The translations under genes were made by a program, and so were the position numbers. From Oscillospiraceae bacterium (GTDB lineage: Bacteria > Bacillota > Clostridia > UMGS1840): DNA of 64,000 bases. Every line of letters begins with the position of its first letter. The first letter of the stretch is position 1. The notes below the pieces were generated by a model. The model did no database searches and was not told the origin of the DNA. It saw nothing but the letters and a program-made list of their open reading frames with translations. Location: assembly GCA_015068645.1 (NCBI GenBank), contig SVKD01000005.1, forward strand, positions 62,001 through 126,000. Reading direction: 5' to 3'. Below are positions 8,467 through 15,044 of this stretch, in pieces.

Positions 8467-10076
8467 TAAATCAAGTGGAATTTTTTCAGGATTTTTCCAA
8501 CCTTGTCGCCTTTGGGAAGCAATGCTACGTCATCTTCCTGCAGACCTTTTACCGCAAACAGACTTACCAGATAGAAAATACCGCCCACCACGATGGAAGC
8601 TGCCACTAAAACCAGACTGCTGCTGATATAATTTACCAGACACTGATAGCATAAAATGGCACCAATTGCTGTGGCAACCGCTGTGATAACAGGTTTTAAA
8701 ATAAAGCTGGAAAATTCTAATTTCATGCCGGTGATACGTTTTAAATCATAGATATTTAACGCCATAACCACTATATAGCAAATCAAAGTACCAATCGGCG
8801 CACCGTTGATATGGATTGCAGGATTGGACACCAATAATAAGTTTACAATAACCTTTGCCACGCCACCGATAAACATATTTTTTACAGGCAACCATACATG
8901 TCCCCAAGCCTGCAAAATTGCATTACAAACCTGAACCATTGTGACAAACACAACGGCAAGCCCCATAATATTTAAGAGAAAAGAATGATTTCCATCGTGA
9001 TATAAAAACTGTAAAATCGGTTTTGCTAAAGCAGAAATCCCTGCCGCACAAGGTACCGCAAATAAAATGGTAATTCTCAGAGCAGATTTCGCATTTTTGA
9101 TAGCAGTTTGATTATTTTTCAATGCCAATGCCGCCGCAATGCTTGGCACAATAGAGATGGCAATTGCAGCAATAATCGTGGGAGGCAGATTAAACAATGC
9201 AATCGCACGGTTTAAATAACCGAACATGGAAAGTCTTTGGCTTTCGATATAACCTAAGCCATCCAGCTGATTCATAACCATTGCAGTATCAATAACAGAG
9301 GTTAAAGTGAACACTGACACCCCGATGGTGACAGGAATGGCAATTTTAACCAGTTTACCAAGTAAATTCTTAGAAGACGGAACTGTAGCCGATGCGTTAT
9401 CTTTGGGGAATTTGCGGATGTTTACCATATTATAACACATCAGATATAAACAGCTGATTGCTGTACCGATGGTAACCCCTGCAATTGCGCCCGCAGAACC
9501 GACAGCATATTCACCGTAGGTCTGCATTGCGTAGTATGCCAGACTTAACCCCAATGCTAACTTAGAAACTGCTTCAATTACTTCGGAAACCGCGGTGGGA
9601 AGCATATTCTCCTGTCCCTGATAAAAACCGCGATAACTGCTTGCCAACGAAACAAAGAACAAGCTGGGTGCCATAAATTGCATCGTAAGACGTGCGCTGT
9701 CTGCACTGATCATAGCAGAAAAGCCTTTGGCAAAGAAAAACATTGCTCCTGCCGCTACCACCCCAACACAAAGGAGTAACCATTTGGAAATACGGAAGAT
9801 TTTTCGCGCTTCCACATAATTTCCCTGTGCGGATGCTTCTGCAACCATTTTAGAAATGGCAACAGGAAGCCCTGCCGTGGAGATTACAAACAACCAGTTA
9901 TAGATGGTGTATGATGAATTGTAAATCCCCATCCCCTCGGTTTTTAAAATATAAGTATCCAGCGGAATTTTATATAGAGCACCAATCACCTTAACCAAAA
10001 TGTGGGAAATGGCAATAATAAATGCACCTATCACAAAGTTCTTCTTGTTTTGTTTCAATTTGCTCATCCTTTCCAT
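8466..10076 (-). CDS. SpoVB/MurJ-like polysaccharide flippase (MOP superfamily)
   Basis: The 536-aa protein has about 14 hydrophobic segments from end to end. The N-terminal stretch GAFIIAISHILVKVIGALYK followed by IPL is the usual opening of the SpoVB/YtgP branch of the MVF family. GFYQGQENMLPTAVSEVIEA near residue 148 is the conserved second-helix-pair motif. Members flip lipid-linked peptidoglycan precursors or other wall intermediates, and SpoVB is needed for the spore cortex. It might therefore act in envelope or spore formation; the nearby genes do not decide which. The start lacks a clear ribosome binding site; ATG 10067 is an alternative. Its 3' end abuts rubrerythrin remnant 1. Confidence 0.85.
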   Translation of the reverse strand: MERMSKLKQNKKNFVIGAFIIAISHILVKVIGALYKIPLDTYILKTEGMGIYNSSYTIYNWLFVISTAGLPVAISKMVAEASAQGNYVEARKIFRISKWLLLCVGVVAAGAMFFFAKGFSAMISADSARLTMQFMAPSLFFVSLASSYRGFYQGQENMLPTAVSEVIEAVSKLALGLSLAYYAMQTYGEYAVGSAGAIAGVTIGTAISCLYLMCYNMVNIRKFPKDNASATVPSSKNLLGKLVKIAIPVTIGVSVFTLTSVIDTAMVMNQLDGLGYIESQRLSMFGYLNRAIALFNLPPTIIAAIAISIVPSIAAALALKNNQTAIKNAKSALRITILFAVPCAAGISALAKPILQFLYHDGNHSFLLNIMGLAVVFVTMVQVCNAILQAWGHVWLPVKNMFIGGVAKVIVNLLLVSNPAIHINGAPIGTLICYIVVMALNIYDLKRITGMKLEFSSFILKPVITAVATAIGAILCYQCLVNYISSSLVLVAASIVVGGIFYLVSLFAVKGLQEDDVALLPKGDKVGKILKKFHLI

Positions 10077-10256
10077 CTGTTCGGAATTTTTTACATATCA
10101 CTTAATTATACAATATTATAATAGGATTGGTCAAGTTAAAATGCAATTTTTATTATTTTTTCTTTGCATTTTTTCATATTTTTTAGATAAGTGCTCTATT
10201 TAGCTTAATTCTCTTAAAAAATTTTTTCAGATTTCGAATTTTTTTCAAAAAAAGTA

Positions 10257-10285
10257 TTGACATTTTAAAAAAAGTATGTTATCTT
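10257..10285 (+). promoter_or_regulatory. perR promoter with possible Per box
   Basis: TTGACA (10257-10262) and TATCTT (10280-10285) are 17 bp apart. TTATTAG and CGAATAA form an imperfect dyad overlapping and following the -10 box (10284-10306), the position expected for an autoregulatory PerR operator. Confidence 0.65.
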
Positions 10286-10327
10286 ATTAGTAACAATTCC
10301 GAATAAGAAATAATTGAGGTGATCAAA

Positions 10328-10708
10328 ATGGCAACACCCCGTCGAATGACCAAACAAAAAGCTGCCATCTTAGATTACCTGAAACACTCCACACATCATC
10401 CCGATGCAGAATGTGTATATCAGGAACTTAAGAAGCAGCAACCCGAATTAAGCCGAAGCACGGTATATCGGAATCTTGCCCAGTTATCGGAAGACAGGAT
10501 GATTGAAAAAATGGGACTCCAGGTTGAATCCGACCATTATGACGGCAACCGCTCCCCTCACAATCACTTCATTTGCAAAAAATGCGGAAAAATCTTTGAT
10601 TGCGGCAAGGAAAACATCTCCACCGAGCAAGTGGAAGAGTTGGGCACCATCGAAACCTTTACCGTTTATTTTTACGGTGTGTGCCACGAGTGTGAAAAAG
10701 ATGCGTAG
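10328..10708 (+). CDS. perR: Fur/PerR-family peroxide-type repressor
   Basis: The 126-aa protein has the Fur-family layout, with an N-terminal winged helix (residues 1-75, recognition helix SRSTVYRNL) and a C-terminal metal and dimerisation domain. HYDGNRSPHNHF near 67-78 carries the His/Asp ligands of the regulatory metal site. The structural zinc cysteines are C-x2-C in CKKC and again in CHEC. PerR senses peroxide by iron-catalysed histidine oxidation. The position directly before a rubrerythrin is the classic clostridial target arrangement and favours PerR over Fur or Zur. ATG 10328 is chosen because GAGGTGA ends 6 bp upstream; an in-frame GTG lies at 10319. Confidence 0.88.
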   Translation: MATPRRMTKQKAAILDYLKHSTHHPDAECVYQELKKQQPELSRSTVYRNLAQLSEDRMIEKMGLQVESDHYDGNRSPHNHFICKKCGKIFDCGKENISTEQVEELGTIETFTVYFYGVCHECEKDA

Positions 10709-10780
10709 CACTCTTTGTTATCAGTAAAAAAATACCCAATATAAGAAAAAAGCCAAAATGGCTTATAGGAGGAAAAAATT

Positions 10781-11368
10781 ATGAAAAAATTTGTATGTTC
10801 TGTTTGCGGTTATGTTCACGAAGGCGAAGCGGCTCCCGCTAACTGCCCCGTTTGTAAAGTTCCCGCTGAAAAATTCAACATTATGGAAGCAGATGCTCCT
10901 TTAGCTGCTGAACACGAATACGGCGTATATGCAAAAACCGTAAAAAACAATCCCGACATTTCCGAAGAAGATAAAAAATATATCTTTGAACAGTTAATGG
11001 CAAACTTCAATGGTGAATGTGCAGAAGTTGGCATGTATCTGTGTATGGCAAGAATCGCTCACCGTGAAGGTTATCCTGAAGTTGGTCTGTACTGGGAAAA
11101 AGCAGCTTACGAAGAAGCTGAACACGCTGCAAAATTTGCGGAACTCTTAGGTGAAGACTTAGAACCCAATATGAAAGCTACCACCAAAGATAACTTAAAA
11201 TGGAGAGTTGACTGTGAATACGGCGCAACCAAAGGTAAATTTGATTTAGCAAGCTGCGCTAAGAAAAACGGCTTAGATGCAATCCATGATACCGTTCATG
11301 AAATGGCAAGAGACGAAGCTCGTCACGGTAAAGGTTTAGAAGGTCTCTTAAGCAGATATTTTAAATAA
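10781..11368 (+). CDS. rbr: Reverse-order rubrerythrin (rubredoxin domain first)
   Basis: The 195-aa protein opens with a rubredoxin-like FeS4 domain (CSVCGY at residues 6-11 and CPVC near 23-26). The ferritin-like four-helix bundle with a di-iron site follows, with helices carrying [18 protein letters not shown] and DEARHGK. Rubredoxin before the bundle is the reverse rubrerythrin order, which in Clostridium acts as an NADH-linked hydrogen peroxide and oxygen reductase. It lies 72 bp after perR with an AGGAGG site; a small hairpin AAGCCA/TGGCTT sits just before that site. Its last 17 to 26 codons occur as three remnants elsewhere in the window (6184, 8389, 12319). Confidence 0.95.
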   Translation: MKKFVCSVCGYVHEGEAAPANCPVCKVPAEKFNIMEADAPLAAEHEYGVYAKTVKNNPDISEEDKKYIFEQLMANFNGECAEVGMYLCMARIAHREGYPEVGLYWEKAAYEEAEHAAKFAELLGEDLEPNMKATTKDNLKWRVDCEYGATKGKFDLASCAKKNGLDAIHDTVHEMARDEARHGKGLEGLLSRYFK

Positions 11369-11380
11369 GATAATTTTTTA

Positions 11381-11412
11381 CAATACCTGCTGTTTTTGTG
11401 CGGCAGGTATTG
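11381..11412 (+). terminator. Rubrerythrin terminator hairpin CAATACCTGC...GCAGGTATTG
   Basis: A 10-bp stem followed by a T-rich tract, 12 bp after the rbr stop. The stem sequence matches the hairpins at 6142 and 7046. Confidence 0.85.
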
Positions 11413-11438
11413 ATTTTTTGCGGTGAGTGTGGTATAAT
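11410..11438 (+). promoter_or_regulatory. Promoter of the lipoprotein gene
   Basis: TTGATT (11410-11415) and TATAAT (11433-11438) are 17 bp apart with an extended -10 TGG. The -35 box is formed by the end of the terminator stem and its T-tract, so one element both ends rbr and starts the next gene. Confidence 0.8.
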
Positions 11439-11460
11439 GAGAAAAATTAAGAATGGAAAA

Positions 11461-12159
11461 ATGAAAAGAAATATGAAAAAGTTGGTATTAATTTTTATGG
11501 TGATAATGCTTGTTATCGGTGTTATAGGTTGTTCAGGTAATCATAATGTGTCTGACAATGGTCAAACAGTACAAACAACATCACAGGACGATGAAAATAT
11601 CAAACAAGATCAAAGTGAGACAGCGGACTCTAAAGAGGAAATCTATCAAGATATAATGCAGGATGTTAGCGAAAAATCTCCGTCTGAACTTTTTGCATCA
11701 GGAGCAGTATTTGACATTACTCGTCAAAATCATGATGAATTTGTAAAAATCGTCAATTTGAGCGATGCGTTGGCGTTACAGAAGTTTTTTACAAATGCAT
11801 ATACTACATTTTGTAATGACCCACAAGTTGTAGGCTTTGCCCCATCTATGGTTGATAAAAGTCGAAATGATACATCTCCTGCAACGTGGAATACTGATAT
11901 TATGACGCTTTCTTCGGGAGAGATGGTTGCGCTTTGTTTCATGCCAATTAACAATGATGTACATGAAGCGAGAATTATTGGTATTGTTTTGGGCGATAGT
12001 GGCGACGAATATTATTACTGTATGCTCGACAAAGATGAAGATGTATCTTCAGATGTAATGCAAAATAAGGCTATGCTCGGCATCGAAAAAATTGGTGAGG
12101 TTAAAGGACGAGGTTTTGAATTGATGAATAATTTTGTTGAATGTATTGACAACAATTAG
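11461..12159 (+). CDS. Unknown lipoprotein, paralogue of the protein encoded at 6395-6988
   Basis: The 233-aa protein has a lipoprotein signal with a hydrophobic run ending VIGVIGCSG, so the mature protein would be anchored by Cys24. A Gln/Asp/Ser/Thr-rich linker of about 35 residues follows. The rest matches the 197-aa cytosolic paralogue (SGAVFDITRQNHDEF, VDKSRNDT, NKAMLGIEKIG). The promoter at 11410-11438 ends at 11438, so starts before 11445 are excluded; ATG 11461 or ATG 11473 remain. The gene sits between the intact rubrerythrin and rubrerythrin remnant 3. No function is known for the family. Confidence 0.75.
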   Translation: MKRNMKKLVLIFMVIMLVIGVIGCSGNHNVSDNGQTVQTTSQDDENIKQDQSETADSKEEIYQDIMQDVSEKSPSELFASGAVFDITRQNHDEFVKIVNLSDALALQKFFTNAYTTFCNDPQVVGFAPSMVDKSRNDTSPATWNTDIMTLSSGEMVALCFMPINNDVHEARIIGIVLGDSGDEYYYCMLDKDEDVSSDVMQNKAMLGIEKIGEVKGRGFELMNNFVECIDNN

Positions 12160-12372
12160 TATTAAATTTTGAATTAAAATTATTAAAAGAAACTGATTTT
12201 ATTACAGCTACTCTCAAATGGTGAGCGCAAGAAAAAGGTGGGCAGTTGGTGGGCAAAATGAGATTGAAAATCACAGAACCCTTGATTTTACTGGGTTCCT
12301 GTGAGCAAGTCCCATTATGAAGCTCGTCACGGTAAAGGTTTAGAAGGTCTGTTAAAAAGATATTTTAAATAA
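12160..12372 (+). repeat. 3'-flank repeat, copy B, ending in rubrerythrin remnant 3
   Basis: Matches 6394-6184 of the other strand in order (see copy A). The last part, 12319-12372, reads [17 protein letters not shown] then stop. At the DNA level it differs from the end of the intact gene at 11315-11368 by only a few bases, all near the Leu-Ser-Arg codons. The 287-bp gap to the next gene holds this block, the hairpin at 12388 and no other feature. Confidence 0.85.
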
Positions 12373-12387
12373 GAACGAACAATCCAC

Positions 12388-12418
12388 GGGGATTTGGCCA
12401 TTAAAAAACCGAATCCCC
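12388..12418 (+). other. Hairpin GGGGATT...AATCCCC before the BFD-like gene
   Basis: Seven paired bases around a 17-base loop, followed by no T-run. It may be the original end of the rubrerythrin transcript or a leader structure of the next gene. Confidence 0.4.
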
Positions 12419-12446
12419 TCCCAATACATAGAAAGAGGTGTTTCCA

Positions 12447-12644
12447 ATGACTGAAAACTACACTATTTGCAATTGTAAACAAGTATCCTATTTTGACATT
12501 ATGGATGCATTAGAAAAAAACAACAAATTCAATGACGTACTGGAAGCATTTGAAGGCGTTCAGAAAGTGACCCACTGCTCTACCGGGTGCGGCGGTTGCT
12601 ACCAAAAAGTATTGGACGCAATCTCTCAGATTATGACCCCGTAA
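12447..12644 (+). CDS. BFD-like [2Fe-2S]-binding protein
   Basis: The 65-aa protein has C-x-C at residues 9-11 (CNC) and C-G-G-C near the middle of the C-terminal half (TGCGGC), the ligand pattern of bacterioferritin-associated ferredoxin-like domains. An extra Cys precedes them in HCSTGCGGC. Such domains carry electrons to ferritin-like proteins or nitrite reductase-type enzymes. Its place behind a rubrerythrin end suggests it originally followed rbr and may serve the same peroxide-reduction pathway. ATG 12447 is chosen for the AGAGGTG site 7 bp upstream, rather than the ATG at 12438. Confidence 0.75.
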   Translation: MTENYTICNCKQVSYFDIMDALEKNNKFNDVLEAFEGVQKVTHCSTGCGGCYQKVLDAISQIMTP

Positions 12645-12769
12645 TGAAACAATGATTATCTTACAATTAGTATGATAAAATAAGTAAAAAAAAGATGTCC
12701 TTGCGAAAAATCATCGACATTAGAAACAATCCTATTTTAATAACATTAGAATGATTGGAAGAAATACCA

Positions 12770-13168
12770 ATGAAATTAAAAACAATTGCATTGCTTTTGA
12801 TGATAATGATTACCTCTTCCCTGCTGTTTGGTTGCTCTCCCCAAGAAATTGAGCAAAAGCTGGAAGCTATGGAAGATTCCTTCGACCAACGCATTGATCA
12901 GATTGAACGTGACGCGGAAGAAAACATCCCGGCTAAAAACCAATACTCTGCAAATTACACTCCTGTCCTCACTCCTGAGGAAGCGCAGGACATTGCATTA
13001 AAGCATGCCGGTTTTACCGCTGATCAACTCACCAATTTATATTCCGATTTGGATTTTGATGAAGGCATCCACCATTACGATGTTCATTTCTACCGGGATA
13101 CTATGGAATATGAATACGAAATCAATGCAGATACCGGTGAAATCATATCCTTTGAAAAGGATAATTAA
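12770..13168 (+). CDS. Small lipoprotein with PepSY domain
   Basis: The 132-aa protein has a lipoprotein signal (hydrophobic run ending SSLLFGCS, lipid Cys near 22). A short coiled-coil-like helix rich in Glu, Gln and Asp follows. The C-terminal PepSY domain has EEAQDIALKHAGF and then DVHFYRDTMEYEYEINADTG. PepSY domains bind or inhibit peptidases at the cell surface. ATG 12770 is chosen over 12755 because the signal peptide begins there. It has no close partner gene; a terminator follows at 13219. Confidence 0.8.
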   Translation: MKLKTIALLLMIMITSSLLFGCSPQEIEQKLEAMEDSFDQRIDQIERDAEENIPAKNQYSANYTPVLTPEEAQDIALKHAGFTADQLTNLYSDLDFDEGIHHYDVHFYRDTMEYEYEINADTGEIISFEKDN

Positions 13169-13218
13169 TCAATGGTATTCTAGCAATAATATTTCATTTT
13201 ACTACCATAAAATTCTTG

Positions 13219-13258
13219 TCAACCTCCGCCTCCGTTTAGGGTGGGGGTTGATTTTTTT
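13219..13258 (+). terminator. Terminator after the PepSY lipoprotein gene
   Basis: TCAACCTCCGCC pairs with GGGTGGGGGTTGA around TCCGTTTA, followed by seven T. Confidence 0.85.
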
Positions 13259-13276
13259 GTAGAAATATGATATAAT
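13248..13276 (+). promoter_or_regulatory. Promoter of the amidase/stalk gene
   Basis: TTGATT (13248-13253) and TATAAT (13271-13276), 17 bp apart. As at 11410 the -35 box overlaps the terminator 3' arm and the T-tract forms part of the spacer. The 160-bp leader that follows shows no obvious structure. Confidence 0.8.
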
Positions 13277-13435
13277 GGTGTTTATTGTGATAAAAAAGAA
13301 TGAATCATTCTGCAGGAAACGTACCGAAAATCAACGATACAAAACGCTCTATGCACAGGTATCACAAAATGATTTCAGCGATCTCACAAACATACGTTAC
13401 ACAGTTTTCAACGACAGGAGGTTTTTTAGAAAAAT

Positions 13436-15013
13436 ATGAAGAAATTACTCTCATTACTTTTATCCGTATCCATTCTTTTATCAGCAATCTGCATCACATC
13501 CGTCAGTGCTTCCGGTGTGGAAGATGCAATCCGTTCCAGAATCGAAAAATTGTATGAATTGTTGGGTAATACATATTTTACCACTGACAGACAAAGTGCA
13601 GGAAATGCAGAAAGCCGTTGCTTGAACGCCAATATCATCAAACAGCCCTGGTTTCAGGAAATGTTTGGTGTCACAAATTTATCGGTTAGTCAGTTCCCGG
13701 GTTCCCCCAGAACGTACCCGGAAGCGTATTCCTGCTCCGGCTTTGCCTCATTCGCAGGGTGGTACATCTTTAAAAACTCCAACACCGATTTCATTAAAAT
13801 CAATAAATTGGACAAAATGGAATTAACTGCTGAAAATGTGTTAAACTATGCCAAGATCGGCGATATCATCAGTTTATCCGGTACCAAATCAAACGGTGGT
13901 ACTGCAGGCCATGAAGTGATTTTTATCAGTGCAGACGAAACCGGTATGGAAGTGTTGGATTCCAACTGGGGCAACAGCTGTAAAGTTACCATACATAGAA
14001 TTAACTTTTCCTATTGTTCTCACTTCCAGATTGGTCGTGTCACAACCTATAATGACGTTGCCTACGATGATATCTATGCCGGTATCACAAATGAGGATAT
14101 TTATATCGATGAATCCCATTATAATTCTGCAACAGACATTACCGATTCACAAAAGTGCGGTGACCAAGCAGTCTGGAGCTTCTCTGATGGTGTATTAACC
14201 ATCAGTGGTTACGGTATGATGTATGACTATGCAACTCCTTGGGATACCCCATGGTACAATTTCCAGTCTGCCATCCGACACATCATGATTGAAGAAGGTA
14301 TCACCTACATCGGAAACAACTCTTTCAGTTGGCACGGAGCCGCTTCTTATAACGCAATCAATATTGACGAAATTGTAATCCCATCTACCGTGGAAGGACT
14401 CGGAGAATATGCCTTCTCCTATATTTTCGGTGTAGATACCGTATACTATAATGCCAAAAATTGTTATTTTGACGGATACACATTAGATCCCGCCATCAAT
14501 AATTTCCCCAAAGGTAACAAACTGGTTTTAGGAGAAACCGTACAAAGCATCAACGCAAATGTTTGTTACGGCGGCGCCTTTGACGAAATTGTATATGTGG
14601 GAGGACGGGATTCCATTACAATCGACTTAACCGGAAACGAAATATTTGCTGAACCAACCGCCGAAATCACAGTAACCGTGAACGGACAAAAGCTGGTCTT
14701 TGACCAACCTCCGATTCTCCAGGATGGCAGAACCCTGGTTCCTGTGCGTGCAGCTTGTGATGCCATGGACGTTGGTATCCAATGGTTTGGCGTAGAACAA
14801 AGAATCATTTTAACGAAAAACGGTAAAAAATTCCATATGCAAATCGGAAAGAAAGAATATCTGATGAATCAAATCTCATATGGCGCTTTTGATGTGGCTC
14901 CTCAGATTATCAACGACAGAACACTTCTCCCCATCAGAGTCATTGCTGAATTCTTCGGCTATGATGTGGGATGGGATGCCAATACAAAAACCGTAATAAT
15001 CCAATCGAGATAA
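13436..15013 (+). CDS. Secreted amidase-like protein with BspA-like and stalk domains
   Basis: The 525-aa protein has a signal peptide (residues 1-26, cut after SVSA). Residues 80-195 resemble a CHAP/NlpC-type papain-fold amidase, with the candidate nucleophile Cys100 in YSCSGFASF and His159 in TAGHEVIFIS. Residues about 232-330 resemble the N-terminal part of BspA-like leucine-rich repeat proteins (WSFSDGVLTISGYG, IEEGITYIGNNSF). The last 115 residues form a copper-amine-oxidase-like N-terminal (stalk) domain, with GRTLVPVRA and DRTLLPIRVIAEFFGYDVGW. The set points to a surface enzyme acting on peptidoglycan or a peptide. It may form an operon with the SLH gene 31 bp downstream. Confidence 0.75.
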   Translation: MKKLLSLLLSVSILLSAICITSVSASGVEDAIRSRIEKLYELLGNTYFTTDRQSAGNAESRCLNANIIKQPWFQEMFGVTNLSVSQFPGSPRTYPEAYSCSGFASFAGWYIFKNSNTDFIKINKLDKMELTAENVLNYAKIGDIISLSGTKSNGGTAGHEVIFISADETGMEVLDSNWGNSCKVTIHRINFSYCSHFQIGRVTTYNDVAYDDIYAGITNEDIYIDESHYNSATDITDSQKCGDQAVWSFSDGVLTISGYGMMYDYATPWDTPWYNFQSAIRHIMIEEGITYIGNNSFSWHGAASYNAINIDEIVIPSTVEGLGEYAFSYIFGVDTVYYNAKNCYFDGYTLDPAINNFPKGNKLVLGETVQSINANVCYGGAFDEIVYVGGRDSITIDLTGNEIFAEPTAEITVTVNGQKLVFDQPPILQDGRTLVPVRAACDAMDVGIQWFGVEQRIILTKNGKKFHMQIGKKEYLMNQISYGAFDVAPQIINDRTLLPIRVIAEFFGYDVGWDANTKTVIIQSR

Positions 15014-15044
15014 CCGTAACTACACGATAAGAAAGGAAAATACT

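Noticed and set aside
6142-12412. An integron cassette array
   Set aside because: The CAATACCTGC hairpins are repeated between genes but behave as terminators with T-runs; no attC-like bulged site and no IntI gene were seen, and the genes point to different strands.
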